Shown in pieces: positions 17,190 through 26,122 of a stretch of 64,000 nucleotides of DNA. Below the pieces are notes generated by a model that ran no database searches, was not told the origin of the DNA, and worked only from the letters and a program-made list of their open reading frames with translations. The first letter of the stretch is position 1. The number at the start of each line of letters is the position of its first letter. Source of the stretch: CAVPDE01 sp963707125 (lineage in GTDB: Bacteria; Desulfobacterota; DSM-4660; Desulfatiglandales; HGW-15); contig CAVPOU010000024.1 of the NCBI GenBank assembly GCA_963707125.1, positions 62,001 through 126,000 on the forward strand, given 5' to 3'. Made by a program: the position numbers and the translations under genes.

Positions 17190-18263
17190 ATGAAGAAGCT
17201 TGTTGAATTTATAAAGAAAATCCAATCGGATGACCGGTTCGGCACCTTCGATGAAGCTGCCATCAAACAGGGGGTTGTGCTCAAGATTCTTTCACTCCTG
17301 GAGTGGGATCCTTTCGACGTGGATGAAGTCCTACCCGAATACGAAATCCAGGGCAGCAAGGTTGATTTTTGCCTGAAGAAAGAGAAGGACAACAAAGTTT
17401 TCATCCTTGTAAGAAAGAATGAGAAGGATTTCCCCAAGCACCAGGACAAGGTCCTTTCCGTGAGCGTCCAGGGTAAGGTTCCGATAGGTATCCTCACGAA
17501 CGGACTGACCTGGTGGTTCTTCCTGCCTTTGGTTCAGGGAAGTGCTGAGGAGAAGAAGTTTCTCACCATAGAAATGGGAAACCAGAAAGCCGAGGAAGCC
17601 TGTGAGACATTCGAGAATTTCCTCACCAAAGAAAACGTCCTTTCAGGCGAGGCGGAAAAAGCGGCCGAAGATATTTATACGGCAAGACAGAAAGATTTCT
17701 TCATCAAAGAGACTCTTCCCAAAGCCTGGGCGCAAATCATGAGCGACCCGAAGAAATGGCTTGCCGACATCCTCGGTTCCGTGACCGAAGAATTGTGCGG
17801 ATATCATCCGGACAGAGAGGCCATTGAGGAATTCATCTCATCCAAGTTCAACGAAAAAGTTGATCTTGAGAGCCTGGTCCTACCAAAACCAAAACCCGCG
17901 GCCCAGCCACAGTCTGCAAAGTCCGCTGTCTGGGCAGATGACTACACAGGAAAAACCATCCTGTTCTTCACTCTTAAAGGAACGAGATATGAAGTGAAGT
18001 CATGGAAAGCCATGTTCCTTAAGTTCTGCGAGGTGGTTCTTCCAAAGCACAAGGATGACCTGGATGTCTTGTTCACACTCTCCAAGCCGGGCAAGGAGTA
18101 CTTCAGCAAGAACCCTTATCAGCTTCTGACCTGCGAAAAGATCGCAGGGACCGGCATATATGTAGACGTCAACTTAACTGCCAGAGAGGTCGTCGAGCTA
18201 TCCCAGAGGATGCTCCATTTGCTGGGGTACGAGGATAATGCCCTTACCCTTGAGGTCAAGTAG
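17190..18263 (+). CDS. type I restriction HsdR N-terminal-like domain protein
   Basis: 357 residues from ATG 17190 (GAGAGGGG upstream). The first 150 residues resemble the N-terminal nuclease-like domain of type I restriction R subunits (KQGVVLKILSLLEWDPFDVD, EYEIQGSKVDFCL, LTNGLTWWFFLP). There is no helicase. The C-terminal 100 residues (LKGTRYEVKSWKAMFLKFCE, TGIYVDVNLTAREV) form a compact domain often found at the end of restriction-like and Mrr-like proteins. It stands alone without hsdM or hsdS. It could be a solitary nuclease or a sensor of unknown role. Confidence 0.65.
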   Translation: MKKLVEFIKKIQSDDRFGTFDEAAIKQGVVLKILSLLEWDPFDVDEVLPEYEIQGSKVDFCLKKEKDNKVFILVRKNEKDFPKHQDKVLSVSVQGKVPIGILTNGLTWWFFLPLVQGSAEEKKFLTIEMGNQKAEEACETFENFLTKENVLSGEAEKAAEDIYTARQKDFFIKETLPKAWAQIMSDPKKWLADILGSVTEELCGYHPDREAIEEFISSKFNEKVDLESLVLPKPKPAAQPQSAKSAVWADDYTGKTILFFTLKGTRYEVKSWKAMFLKFCEVVLPKHKDDLDVLFTLSKPGKEYFSKNPYQLLTCEKIAGTGIYVDVNLTAREVVELSQRMLHLLGYEDNALTLEVK

Positions 18264-18626
18264 GGACGCGCTTTGGCCTCTCACATGGGTAGCTCGTTGC
18301 TTTAGTAGCGCTGTTGCTCTGTAACGACCGAAGGCGTCCGTTCAAGGATTCTTTTCGCGGGGCCGCTCTTGACTGAAGCTGGGAGCGCAGAAGCCCGCAA
18401 GTCCATCCCGCGAAGCCTGTCCCCGCGCAGGCGGGGAGCAGGAATCCAGGGTTCCCAGGTTTAATCTGCCTTTCAAGCATCTCCATCCACTGCATGAGAT
18501 TGGAACAGGAAACTCCCGGGATTTTTCTTGACTTGATGGGGCGTTTATCATTTCATCCAATCGAAACCGTTGTCCTTCCTATAGTTTCCAATTCACCTTT
18601 TCGTCAACAGGACTTTTGAGCGTGTC
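18264..18626. other. 363-base intergenic region with a GC-rich palindrome
   Basis: No gene recognised. Around 18420-18440 the bases CCCCGCGCAGGCGGGG form a stem of the kind seen in dispersed REP-like elements, flanked by GGAGCAGGAATCCAGG. The 40 bases before murI are AT-rich and may carry its promoter. Confidence 0.5.
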
Positions 18627-19439
18627 ATGATTGGTGTATTTGATTCCGGCCTTGGGGGGCTGACCGTACTGAGAGCGTTTCTGAAGCATTTGCCGCGCTA
18701 CGATTATCTGTATCTCGGCGACAATGCCAGGGCACCTTATGGCGACAAGTCCCTCGACGTGATTTATGAATATACCCGCCAGGCCGTGGAGTTCCTTTTT
18801 GAGCGCGGATGCATCCTCATCATTCTGGCCTGCAACACAGCCTCTGCCAAGGCTCTCAGGAAAATCCAGCAGGAATGGCTGCCTTCTCATTATCCGGACA
18901 GGCGCGTTCTCGGTGTGGTGATTCCTCATGCTGAAGCCGGAGCGGCGGCGACGCGCTACGGCCGCATCGGAGTGATCGGCACCCGCGCAACGATTGAATC
19001 CAGAGTCTACGAGCAGGAGTTGGACAAACTGAGAAGCGATCTGAAGGTCTATGGCCTGGCTTGCCCTCTACTGGTGCCTCTTGTCGAAGAAGGCTGGGTT
19101 GGAAGACCGGAAACGAACAGGATCCTTAAGAAATATCTCCGCCACCTCAAAGACAGGAAAGCGGACACTCTCATCCTGGGCTGCACCCATTATCCTTTCC
19201 TGCAGAAAGACATCGAGAGGATCATGGGCAAGAACTGCAAGGTTCTGAATGGGCCGGAGATCGTCGCGGACAAGTTGGAGGATTATCTTCGTCGCCATCC
19301 GGAACTAGAGAGCAGGGTCACCAGGAACGGAGAGGCAACTTACTTCACAACCGATGATCCGGCGAGGTTCAAGCTTTTCGGTGAGAAGTTCTTGGGGCAA
19401 AGAATTCGAGAGGTTGAGAAGTTCACATTAGGGTCTTAG
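18627..19439 (+). CDS. murI: glutamate racemase
   Basis: 270 residues. FDSGLGG (residues 5-11) holds the catalytic Asp/Ser pair. The two catalytic cysteines are in ILACNTASA and LGCTHYPFL, and the substrate-binding threonine and histidine are in the second motif. The enzyme makes D-glutamate for peptidoglycan in the cytoplasm. All key residues are present and the length is normal. It is a stand-alone gene here. Confidence 0.95.
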   Translation: MIGVFDSGLGGLTVLRAFLKHLPRYDYLYLGDNARAPYGDKSLDVIYEYTRQAVEFLFERGCILIILACNTASAKALRKIQQEWLPSHYPDRRVLGVVIPHAEAGAAATRYGRIGVIGTRATIESRVYEQELDKLRSDLKVYGLACPLLVPLVEEGWVGRPETNRILKKYLRHLKDRKADTLILGCTHYPFLQKDIERIMGKNCKVLNGPEIVADKLEDYLRRHPELESRVTRNGEATYFTTDDPARFKLFGEKFLGQRIREVEKFTLGS

Positions 19440-19609
19440 ACTGCAACCTCTTCGCAGCCTACTGAGAAGTTTCCAATGGGGCATTGGTGCCTTTTCCGAC
19501 GTGCGGCTCGTTGTAAGCGCTCCCACAATGAAATCCTCTCCACCAACTTGGGGGAGAGGGAAGGGTGAGGGGAAGGAATTCGATTGGATTGTCAAGAAGG
19601 AGAAAAAAC

Positions 19610-20176
19610 ATGGGAACAAAAGTCATGATCGCCGTCGGGAGCCCGCGGAAGCGGGGCAACAGTTCAACGCTAGCCGCGCAGGTCGCTGCCGGCGCCAAAG
19701 CCGGCGGGGCGGAGGTGGAAACGTTCTACCTCCACGGGATGAACATCAAGCCCTGCACCGCCTGCGACGGCTGCCGCAAGAAGACCCACGTCGATTGCGT
19801 CATTAAGGATGATATGCAGATCCTGTATCCGAAACTCAGGAGTGCTGATGTCATCGTCATTGCCAGCCCCATCTACTGGTTCACCTTCTCAGCCCAGACA
19901 AAGCTTTTCATCGATCGGTGGTATGGGCTGGGCAGTGCTGAGGGGTATGCACTGGCCGGGAAAAAGTTTGCCATCCTTTTGAGCTATGCGGATGCGGATC
20001 CCTTTCTTTCAGGTGCGGTCAATGCTCTTCGCACCTTCCAGGATGCGCTGCGGTTTATCGAGGCGGAGCTTGTGGGAATGGTCTATGGAAGCGCCTCCAA
20101 GGCCGGAGAGATCAGTAAGAATAAGGCATTGATGGACGAGGCCTATAAACTGGGACAAAAAATCGCCTTGGAATGA
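19610..20176 (+). CDS. flavodoxin-family NAD(P)H-dependent FMN reductase / iron-sulfur flavoprotein-like
   Basis: 188 residues from ATG 19610, preceded by AAGGAG. The FMN-phosphate loop is GSPRKRGNSSTLA (about 9-21). CTACDGC (about 47-53) is the compact cysteine motif of iron-sulfur flavoprotein-type reductases. SPIYWFTFSAQTKLFIDR binds the isoalloxazine ring. It is a cytoplasmic oxidoreductase of uncertain partner. Its stop overlaps the next gene (lpxR-like) by four bases (ATGA), so the two are co-translated, although a functional link is not obvious. Confidence 0.85.
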   Translation: MGTKVMIAVGSPRKRGNSSTLAAQVAAGAKAGGAEVETFYLHGMNIKPCTACDGCRKKTHVDCVIKDDMQILYPKLRSADVIVIASPIYWFTFSAQTKLFIDRWYGLGSAEGYALAGKKFAILLSYADADPFLSGAVNALRTFQDALRFIEAELVGMVYGSASKAGEISKNKALMDEAYKLGQKIALE

Positions 20177-21231
20177 AAGAACATCTCTCGCAGAGCTCAC
20201 AGGGAACACGCCGTCTGTTCCAGGTGCGCATTTTTGCAATTCTCATCATTTTGAGTGGCAGATGGTTCTGGGCAGCACCGGCTCGTGCTGATGACCCCGG
20301 CTATGTGATCAGCATCCAATTTGAGAATGATTTTTTTGGAGGAGGCACAGACCGCCACTTTTCCCACGGAACGCGCATCGAATGCCTCACCGCTCCGAGC
20401 CAGTTTATCACCGATGCAGCGGATAAACTCCCGTGGTTCAGATCCGAGAGGGCGCGGACCAACCCGAAGGACGAACTCAAGGCGCGGGCCAGTTTCTCGC
20501 TCGGGCAAAACATGTACACCCCCGAAGATACCGCTGCAACTCAGCTCATCGCGGAGGACAGGCCCTACGCGGGTTGGCTCTATATGGGATTCGGATTGGT
20601 GGCTAACCAGGGCACCAAGCGCTATGACCAGCTTGAACTCGAAATCGGGATGGTCGGGCCCTCCTCCTTCGCCGAAGATGTGCAGACCTTCTGGCATTCT
20701 CTTCTCGGCCTGCAAGTCCCCAAGGGATGGGATAACCAGTTAAAGAACGAACCGGGCGCGGTGCTTTACTATCAGCAAACGAGGAGATTTGAAAAACAGA
20801 ATGTAGGTCTTGGTCTGGACTTTGACGTGCTCCCCAATTTCGGCGGGGCTCTTGGGAATGTGTTCACCTACGCTGCTGCGGGCATCACGGTTCGACTCGG
20901 CTCTGAGCTTGATGACGACTTTGGGCCGCCGCGCATCCGTCCGAGTCTGCCGGGCAGCGCCTATTTCCGTCCTGAAAAAGGCTTTAACTGGTATGTGTTT
21001 GCCGGGCTGGAAGGCCGCGCTGTCCTCTACAATGTTTTCCTGGATGGGAACACCTTCACGGACAGCCACTCGGTCGACAAGAATCCTTTTGTAGGAGATC
21101 TCCAGGCAGGGGTGGTTGTCCAGTGGAACCGCTTTCGGATCAGCTACACCCAGATATTCCGAACCAAGGAATTTGACGGCCAGGACAGCGGGGACATCTA
21201 CGGTTCGGTCAGCCTGTCTTATCATTTCTAA
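20173..21231 (+). CDS. outer-membrane lipid A deacylase LpxR family protein
   Basis: 352 residues. A signal peptide runs to about residue 39 (APARA-DD), followed by LpxR family motifs: FENDFFGGGTDRHFSHG, GQNMYTPED and DRPYAGWLYMGFG. The C-terminus ends in an aromatic (SLSYHF), as expected of a beta-barrel inserted by the Bam machinery. LpxR removes the 3'-acyloxyacyl chain from lipid A in a calcium-dependent way; the Asn-Asp pair and the His of the family are present. Start overlaps the flavodoxin gene by four bases. Confidence 0.85.
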   Translation: MKEHLSQSSQGTRRLFQVRIFAILIILSGRWFWAAPARADDPGYVISIQFENDFFGGGTDRHFSHGTRIECLTAPSQFITDAADKLPWFRSERARTNPKDELKARASFSLGQNMYTPEDTAATQLIAEDRPYAGWLYMGFGLVANQGTKRYDQLELEIGMVGPSSFAEDVQTFWHSLLGLQVPKGWDNQLKNEPGAVLYYQQTRRFEKQNVGLGLDFDVLPNFGGALGNVFTYAAAGITVRLGSELDDDFGPPRIRPSLPGSAYFRPEKGFNWYVFAGLEGRAVLYNVFLDGNTFTDSHSVDKNPFVGDLQAGVVVQWNRFRISYTQIFRTKEFDGQDSGDIYGSVSLSYHF

Positions 21232-21383
21232 GTTTCCTTCAGTACACGTTCCAATCTCTACCTTGTTCCTTGACACACAAGGCAGGTTCTTTCTATACTC
21301 GCCGTCCAGCAGAAAGCACCTTCGTAGAAACTTCTTGTCGTACCACCCGGTCAGTGAACCTTTCTCCTGCAGGAGGCAGTCCC

Positions 21384-23843
21384 ATGAAAAAAGCGTTGGT
21401 TCTTCTTTTTGCGGTCTGGTCTGTTCTTTGTTTCACTTGCGCAGATTCATTTTCAGGCACTTCCCCGGTAACGATTTACAGAGACGACTTCGGAGCTCCC
21501 CACATCTTTGCCGTGGATACGGAAGGCCTTTACTACGGTTATGGGTATGCCACTGCTCAGGATCGATTGTTCCAACTGGACATGCTCCGCCGAACTTACT
21601 GGGGCAGGGTGTCGGAAGTGCATGGAGCCAAGTTCCTGGAGTTTGACAAGGCCATGCGAAGAGACAACCTTTCGCGGGCTCAAGTAAAAGATCAGATCAC
21701 CGGCCTCGACCGGCACTATCAGGTCATTCTTAGATCCTTTGCCGACGGGATTAATACCTATATTGCTGAAGCATCAGCCGATCCAGGCTCGAAGCTCCCT
21801 GCGGAGTTCAAGAATTTCGGAATTGAACCGGAGAAATGGAAAGATGAAGATGTGGCAGCGGTCTTTCTCTCCGTGATGGGGGTTTTCATGGACTTCTCCA
21901 GAGAACTGGAGAACAAGGCTCTCCTCGATTACCTCATTAAGAAACACGGAGACAAGAAAGGGCGAGCGCTTTTTTCGGAGGTCGTGATGGGAAACGATCC
22001 CGACGCATACACCACCATCCCTGCTGCTTCTCCAGGAGCAGCGCCGTCCAAGAAGAAAGCCTCGAATTCGCTTCCCTCCCTTTCCATAGCACGTGAAATC
22101 CTTGACGAATCAAGAGCGCTGCGATCCGCCTACACTGAGCTGGGCCTTACCCCTCCTGAAGAGGCTCCCTCGGCCAGCTATGCCTTCCTGGTTTCAGCCA
22201 AGAAGTCGGCCAGCGGTAACGCCCTTCTCATGGGAGGGCCTCAATTCAGTTTTCATCTTCCCTCTGATCTCTATGAGGTGGGGCTTCATGGGCCAGGGAT
22301 CGATGCGGTGGGGTCCACTCTCACCGGCTATCCCTTCCTCATGTTCGGTCAGACGGAACGCACGGCCTTTTCTTCGACAGCAGGGGTTGACAACATCACG
22401 GATTATTTTGAAGAGAAGCTTAATCCCAGGAATCCAAGGCAGTACTGGTTCATGGGCAAGTGGCGCCCCATGGAACAGCGAAAAGAGATTTTCAAAGTGA
22501 AAGGCGAAGACCCAAAGGAGGTTACTTTCTTCTACACGGTCCACGGACCGGTCATCAAAATGGATGATGCCAAGGGCATTGCCTATACCAAGCAACTCTC
22601 CTGCAAGGAAGACTATCTCAGCGGCTTCGTGTCTTTCTACGAATTGATGAAGGCCCAGACACCTGAGGAGTTCAAGAAAGCGGCTGCTCTCAGTTCCCTT
22701 TCAGTGAATGTCTACTTCGCGGACACCGCTGGCAACATCGGATACTTTCACCAGGGCAAGTATCCAAAGCGAAGCGCCAAAGCCAACCCGCTTTTTCCGG
22801 CGCCGGGCACAGGGGAATATGAGTGGCAAGGATTTCACCCTGCAGCACAGAATCCTCACGTGATCAACCCGGCCACAGGAATCATCGCGAACTGGAACAA
22901 CAAGCCGGCCAAAAACTGGCCCAATGGGGACCTGGGCGGAGTGTTTGGCGGAGCAGCCGGATGGGGTGTGGATCACAGGGTAACGCTCCTCACGGACTCG
23001 GTGAAAGGGAAAGAGAAGATTTCAGTGGATGATCTGAAGAAGATGATCCAGGACATCACCTTTGGGCATCTGTGGGCCCAGAGATTCAAACCCTTTCTCC
23101 TTGATGTTCTTAAACGGAACATGAATGCCGACCCCAGGATCCCAATCGCCTTTGAAATTCTCGCATCGTGGGACGACACCTGGTCTGATGCCAACGATGA
23201 CGGTGTGTACGATCATCCCGGCCTCAGCATCTTCAATGCCTGGTGGGATATTGCCCTGAATAACACTTTTGAGGATGAGTTCGGGGAATACTGGGGCGCT
23301 TCAGAGAGCAGCGTGGGCGGTCCTTTCAACTGGGAAAAAAGAAAGCGTTATCCCGGTGGCCATCCTCTTTTCCTGCGCGCTCTTCTCGGCAAGAAGGCGC
23401 CTAACCCTCTCTCTCACGAGTATTTCAACGGCAAGAGAGACGAGATCCTTCTGAAGAGTTTGCTCGAGGGCCTGGACAGGGCGGAGAAAAAGTTCGGCTG
23501 CCCTGACATGACCTCCTGGAAAATGCCTGTCACCCCCATGCCCTATGCGCCCACCACGATTATGGGCGTTCCCACAACCCAGGAAAAGGTGAAGATGACC
23601 TTCTTCATGGAACGGGGGACAGAGAACCATATCGTGGAATTGAAACAGGGAGGGGCAGAGGGAGTCATGGTGGTGCCGCCCGGTTCGAGCGCTTTTGTAA
23701 AAGGGGACGGAACGAAAAGCCCTTACTACGACGATCAATTCGAGATGTTCAACAAGTTCCAGTACAAGCCTCTACTAATCAAGGAAGAAATGGTCAAGGC
23801 CAAGGCAAAATCAAAACTGAACTTGCAGTACACTTACGAGTAA
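21384..23843 (+). CDS. penicillin acylase family N-terminal nucleophile hydrolase
   Basis: 819 residues from ATG 21384 (AGGAGG seven bases upstream), with a signal peptide. The layout matches E. coli penicillin G acylase: alpha chain, spacer, then a beta chain starting at a serine. By alignment from memory the nucleophile is Ser265 (AGC at 22176-22178) in PSASYAFLVSAKK. Other matching blocks are GGPQFSFHLPSDLYEVGLHG, STAGVDNITDYFEE, NIGYFHQGKYPKR, GIIANWNNKPAKNWP and RGTENHIV. The residue after the nucleophile is Tyr rather than the usual Asn. The enzyme is a periplasmic amide hydrolase after self-cleavage; natural substrates of the family include phenylacetyl amides and acyl-homoserine lactones. 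Confidence 0.9.
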   Translation: MKKALVLLFAVWSVLCFTCADSFSGTSPVTIYRDDFGAPHIFAVDTEGLYYGYGYATAQDRLFQLDMLRRTYWGRVSEVHGAKFLEFDKAMRRDNLSRAQVKDQITGLDRHYQVILRSFADGINTYIAEASADPGSKLPAEFKNFGIEPEKWKDEDVAAVFLSVMGVFMDFSRELENKALLDYLIKKHGDKKGRALFSEVVMGNDPDAYTTIPAASPGAAPSKKKASNSLPSLSIAREILDESRALRSAYTELGLTPPEEAPSASYAFLVSAKKSASGNALLMGGPQFSFHLPSDLYEVGLHGPGIDAVGSTLTGYPFLMFGQTERTAFSSTAGVDNITDYFEEKLNPRNPRQYWFMGKWRPMEQRKEIFKVKGEDPKEVTFFYTVHGPVIKMDDAKGIAYTKQLSCKEDYLSGFVSFYELMKAQTPEEFKKAAALSSLSVNVYFADTAGNIGYFHQGKYPKRSAKANPLFPAPGTGEYEWQGFHPAAQNPHVINPATGIIANWNNKPAKNWPNGDLGGVFGGAAGWGVDHRVTLLTDSVKGKEKISVDDLKKMIQDITFGHLWAQRFKPFLLDVLKRNMNADPRIPIAFEILASWDDTWSDANDDGVYDHPGLSIFNAWWDIALNNTFEDEFGEYWGASESSVGGPFNWEKRKRYPGGHPLFLRALLGKKAPNPLSHEYFNGKRDEILLKSLLEGLDRAEKKFGCPDMTSWKMPVTPMPYAPTTIMGVPTTQEKVKMTFFMERGTENHIVELKQGGAEGVMVVPPGSSAFVKGDGTKSPYYDDQFEMFNKFQYKPLLIKEEMVKAKAKSKLNLQYTYE

Positions 23844-23859
23844 CGCTCCTGAGGAGCAA

Positions 23860-23925
23860 CGGTCAGCGATCAGCATTCAGCCTTTCGAGGGCCTCAAGGC
23901 CCTGAGCAGGCCGTGAGGCTCCGAA
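23860..23925. repeat. GGTCAGCGATCAGCATTCAG repeat and hairpin
   Basis: Downstream of the penicillin acylase gene lies ggtcagcgatcagcattcag, a motif common in intergenic DNA of many bacteria, followed by GGGCC-TCAA-GGCCC near 23889. There is no T-run, so it is not a convincing terminator. Confidence 0.4.
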
Positions 23926-24000
23926 CGCAAGAAAAGGTACCCATGGCCGCTAGACGCCACGGGGTGTCGCCATAAAACACTTTTGAACCTTTCTAGCAGC

Positions 24001-25065
24001 TCAGACATTGAACCGGATGTTCAGGATGTCTCCATCCTGAACCCGGTATTCCTTGCCTTCCAGACGAAAGAGGCCCTTTTCGCGGATGCTTTTTTCAGAG
24101 CCGTATTGCAGACAGGCTTCATAGGAGAAGCATTCCGCGCGGATGAACCCCCTTGCAAGATCCGAGTGGATAGCTGCGGCTGCGTCAAGGGCCGTGTCTC
24201 CCCGCCGGACATTCCAAGCCCGCACCTCATCAGAACCCACCGTGAAAAAACTGATGTAGCCAAGGATCTCATAGGCCAGGTTGGTCAGCCTGCGGTAAGC
24301 GGATTCAGGGATACCCATGTCCTCCATGAAGAGCGCAGCTTCTTCGTCGTCGAGCCGACTCAGTTCCATCTCGAATTTGCCTGCAAATTCGATGGCCCGC
24401 TGCGTCTTCTCGATTTCAATCAGCAGCGACCCGTTCTTCCCAAAATTGGTTTCCTCTGAGTTCAGAATCACCATGAGCGGCTTCTTAGTGAGAAACTGAA
24501 ACCCGCGCACAGCCTTTTCCTCCTCACCCGATAGTTCCATGTCCCGGATGGGCTGATTCCGGTTCAGATGGTCTATGATTCTCCGAAGGCTCTTTTCCTC
24601 CCTGAGCAGTCCATCCGCACGCTGGCCCCGCTTGTAGCCATTCTCGATTCGCTCCAACCGGTTCTCCGCAACGATCAGATCAGAGAGCGTGAGTTCGTCA
24701 CTGATCTTCCGAACATCCTCCAGTGGAGTTGGGGCGACAAGCAGGTCGTCGCTGAAATTAGGAACCACCAGCGCCAGAGCGTCCATGTTTTTGATCGTGG
24801 CCATGGCAGCGCCGGAAAAAGTGTCTTTCCTCTCAGCCGATTCAGCGAGCCCGACAAAGTCCACGAATTCCACAGAGGTATAAATCGTTTTCCTGGGATC
24901 ATAAATCTCGGAGAGACGGTCCACCCGTTCGTCGAGCACCTTGACCACCGAGACATTCGGCTCTGCCTTCCCAGTTGAGTGAGCCACAGGGGCTTCCGCC
25001 TTTGTCAGTGCGTTGAAAACCGTTGTTTTTCCTGACCTTGGTAAACCAAGGAGCCCAATTTTCAT
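24001..25065 (-). CDS. ychF: YchF/OLA1-family GTP/ATP-binding protein
   Basis: 354 residues. The P-loop is GLPRSGKTT (7-15), switch II is DFVGLA, and the YchF-specific substitution at the G4 motif is LNSEE. The C-terminal TGS-like domain (FFTVGSDEVRAW followed by AAAIHSDLARGFIRAE) is complete and the protein ends DGDILNIRFNV, as YchF does. It is a ribosome-associated P-loop ATPase. The length (354 against about 363 in E. coli) and motif order are normal. Confidence 0.93.
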   Translation of the reverse strand: MKIGLLGLPRSGKTTVFNALTKAEAPVAHSTGKAEPNVSVVKVLDERVDRLSEIYDPRKTIYTSVEFVDFVGLAESAERKDTFSGAAMATIKNMDALALVVPNFSDDLLVAPTPLEDVRKISDELTLSDLIVAENRLERIENGYKRGQRADGLLREEKSLRRIIDHLNRNQPIRDMELSGEEEKAVRGFQFLTKKPLMVILNSEETNFGKNGSLLIEIEKTQRAIEFAGKFEMELSRLDDEEAALFMEDMGIPESAYRRLTNLAYEILGYISFFTVGSDEVRAWNVRRGDTALDAAAAIHSDLARGFIRAECFSYEACLQYGSEKSIREKGLFRLEGKEYRVQDGDILNIRFNV

Positions 25066-25172
25066 CTGTCCAATACTCCTTTGAAAACTCGCCTGGAACT
25101 CGCTAAATAAAGGTATCGCTAAAAACTGTGTGCCTGGTCATACGCAAAGGGATCTTAGAACGAGCCGCACGT

Positions 25173-25371
25173 CGGACAGGGTTGGGACCTTTTCTGGAGT
25201 GACTGGCGGGAGGGCGCCGTCTTTTCATGACTTATCTGTGGGGGAAGCCCCGGCTCCACTTCCGAAGGAAGGGGAGAACGGCGGAGGGGGCAAGTTTCCC
25301 TCACAGATAAGTCATAGAAAAGACCAGCCCGGGAGCCCTTGGAACGAAAGAAAAGGCCCCAGCCCTGTCCG
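25173..25371. repeat. 199-base imperfect palindrome (long inverted repeat)
   Basis: Left arm 25173-25244 and right arm 25297-25371 are inverted copies of about 72-75 bases around a 52-base centre. The outer ends match as CGGACAGGG-T/C-TGGG-A/G-CCTTTTCT and the inner ends as GTCTTTTC(T)ATGACTTATC then TGTG-G/A-GGGA, while the middles diverge. No open frame inside looks real. It could be a MITE-like element or the footprint of a duplicated-inverted segment. No flanking target duplication was identified. Confidence 0.75.
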
Positions 25372-25684
25372 TGTGCAACGGCACCACGCAAATGCTTTCG
25401 AATGTTTTTAAAATAAAAAAACCCGGCTTGCGCCGAGCTTAGAAGCCCCGCCTCAATGGCGGGACTTTGTCTTGCACAAACTTTGGTGATCAGGCCAAAA
25501 ATGTCAAGGCCTGTACCTCACCCTTCCCTCTTCCCTGTCCCTGAATGACGAGGATAATCCTTTCGAGGCCGGTGACGGCCTCGAAGGTCCTGCCAAGAAC
25601 GTGCTACCGCTTCTTGATCAGAGAAGAAGGGAAAAAGGCAAAAGCAACTTCTTCTTGTCTGCTTACGAGGGAGAAGACCGCTTG
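25372..25684. other. intergenic region with two GC stems
   Basis: No gene is visible. CCCGCC-TCAAT-GGCGGG lies near 25450 next to an A-rich stretch (taaaataaaaaaaccc). A 10-bp perfect stem, TTCGAGGCCG-GTGA-CGGCCTCGAA, lies at 25562-25585, downstream of the RRM gene. Neither is followed by a clear T-run on the relevant strand. Confidence 0.5.
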
Positions 25685-26005
25685 CTAGAAACGGGATCTG
25701 CCCCCAGGCCGCCTTCCACCGCCGCCGCCACCGCCGCCGCCGCCGCCACTCCGGCGATCGTCGGTGCGGGGCCGCGCCTCGTTCACGTTCAGCGTCCGCC
25801 CCTTCAGCTCTTTGCCGTTCATGCCGCTGATGGCCGCCTGAGCCTCTTCTTTCCCGGGCATTTCGACAAATCCGAATCCCTTGGACTGGTTGCTGAACTT
25901 GTCCTTGATAATGGAAACCGACGCAACCTGGCCGAACGCCTCAAAGGCCTGCTTCAAATCGTCTTCCGTCACACTGTAAGATAGATTCCCAACGTAGATG
26001 TTCAT
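25685..26005 (-). CDS. single-RRM RNA-binding protein with glycine/arginine tail
   Basis: 106 residues from ATG 26005 (AGAGGAGAGG upstream). One RNA recognition motif fills residues 1-80, with RNP2 (IYVGNL) and RNP1 (KGFGFVEM) both intact, followed by a run of about eleven glycines and an RRPGGRSRF tail. These bacterial RRM proteins resemble cyanobacterial Rbp and eukaryotic glycine-rich proteins and are often cold-induced RNA chaperones. It lies just downstream of a DEAD-box helicase gene on the same strand, a pairing consistent with RNA remodelling at low temperature. Confidence 0.9.
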   Translation of the reverse strand: MNIYVGNLSYSVTEDDLKQAFEAFGQVASVSIIKDKFSNQSKGFGFVEMPGKEEAQAAISGMNGKELKGRTLNVNEARPRTDDRRSGGGGGGGGGGGRRPGGRSRF

Positions 26006-26122
26006 CGCCTCTCCTCTCACGAAATTCAGAATAACATAACAGATGTTTATACAATTTTATAGTTTTTTCTGCATCAAATTTTTCAGGGGTGATCCGAAAG
26101 ACCATCAACCCCCTGCCCAGAC

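Noticed and set aside
25562..25585. Perfect 10-bp stem downstream of the RRM gene as a rho-independent terminator
   Set aside because: No T-run follows on the minus strand; left as a plain hairpin.
25601..25984. Alanine-rich plus-strand frame opposite the RRM gene
   Set aside because: It is the complement of the glycine run and conserved RRM codons; the minus-strand protein has clear RNP motifs.
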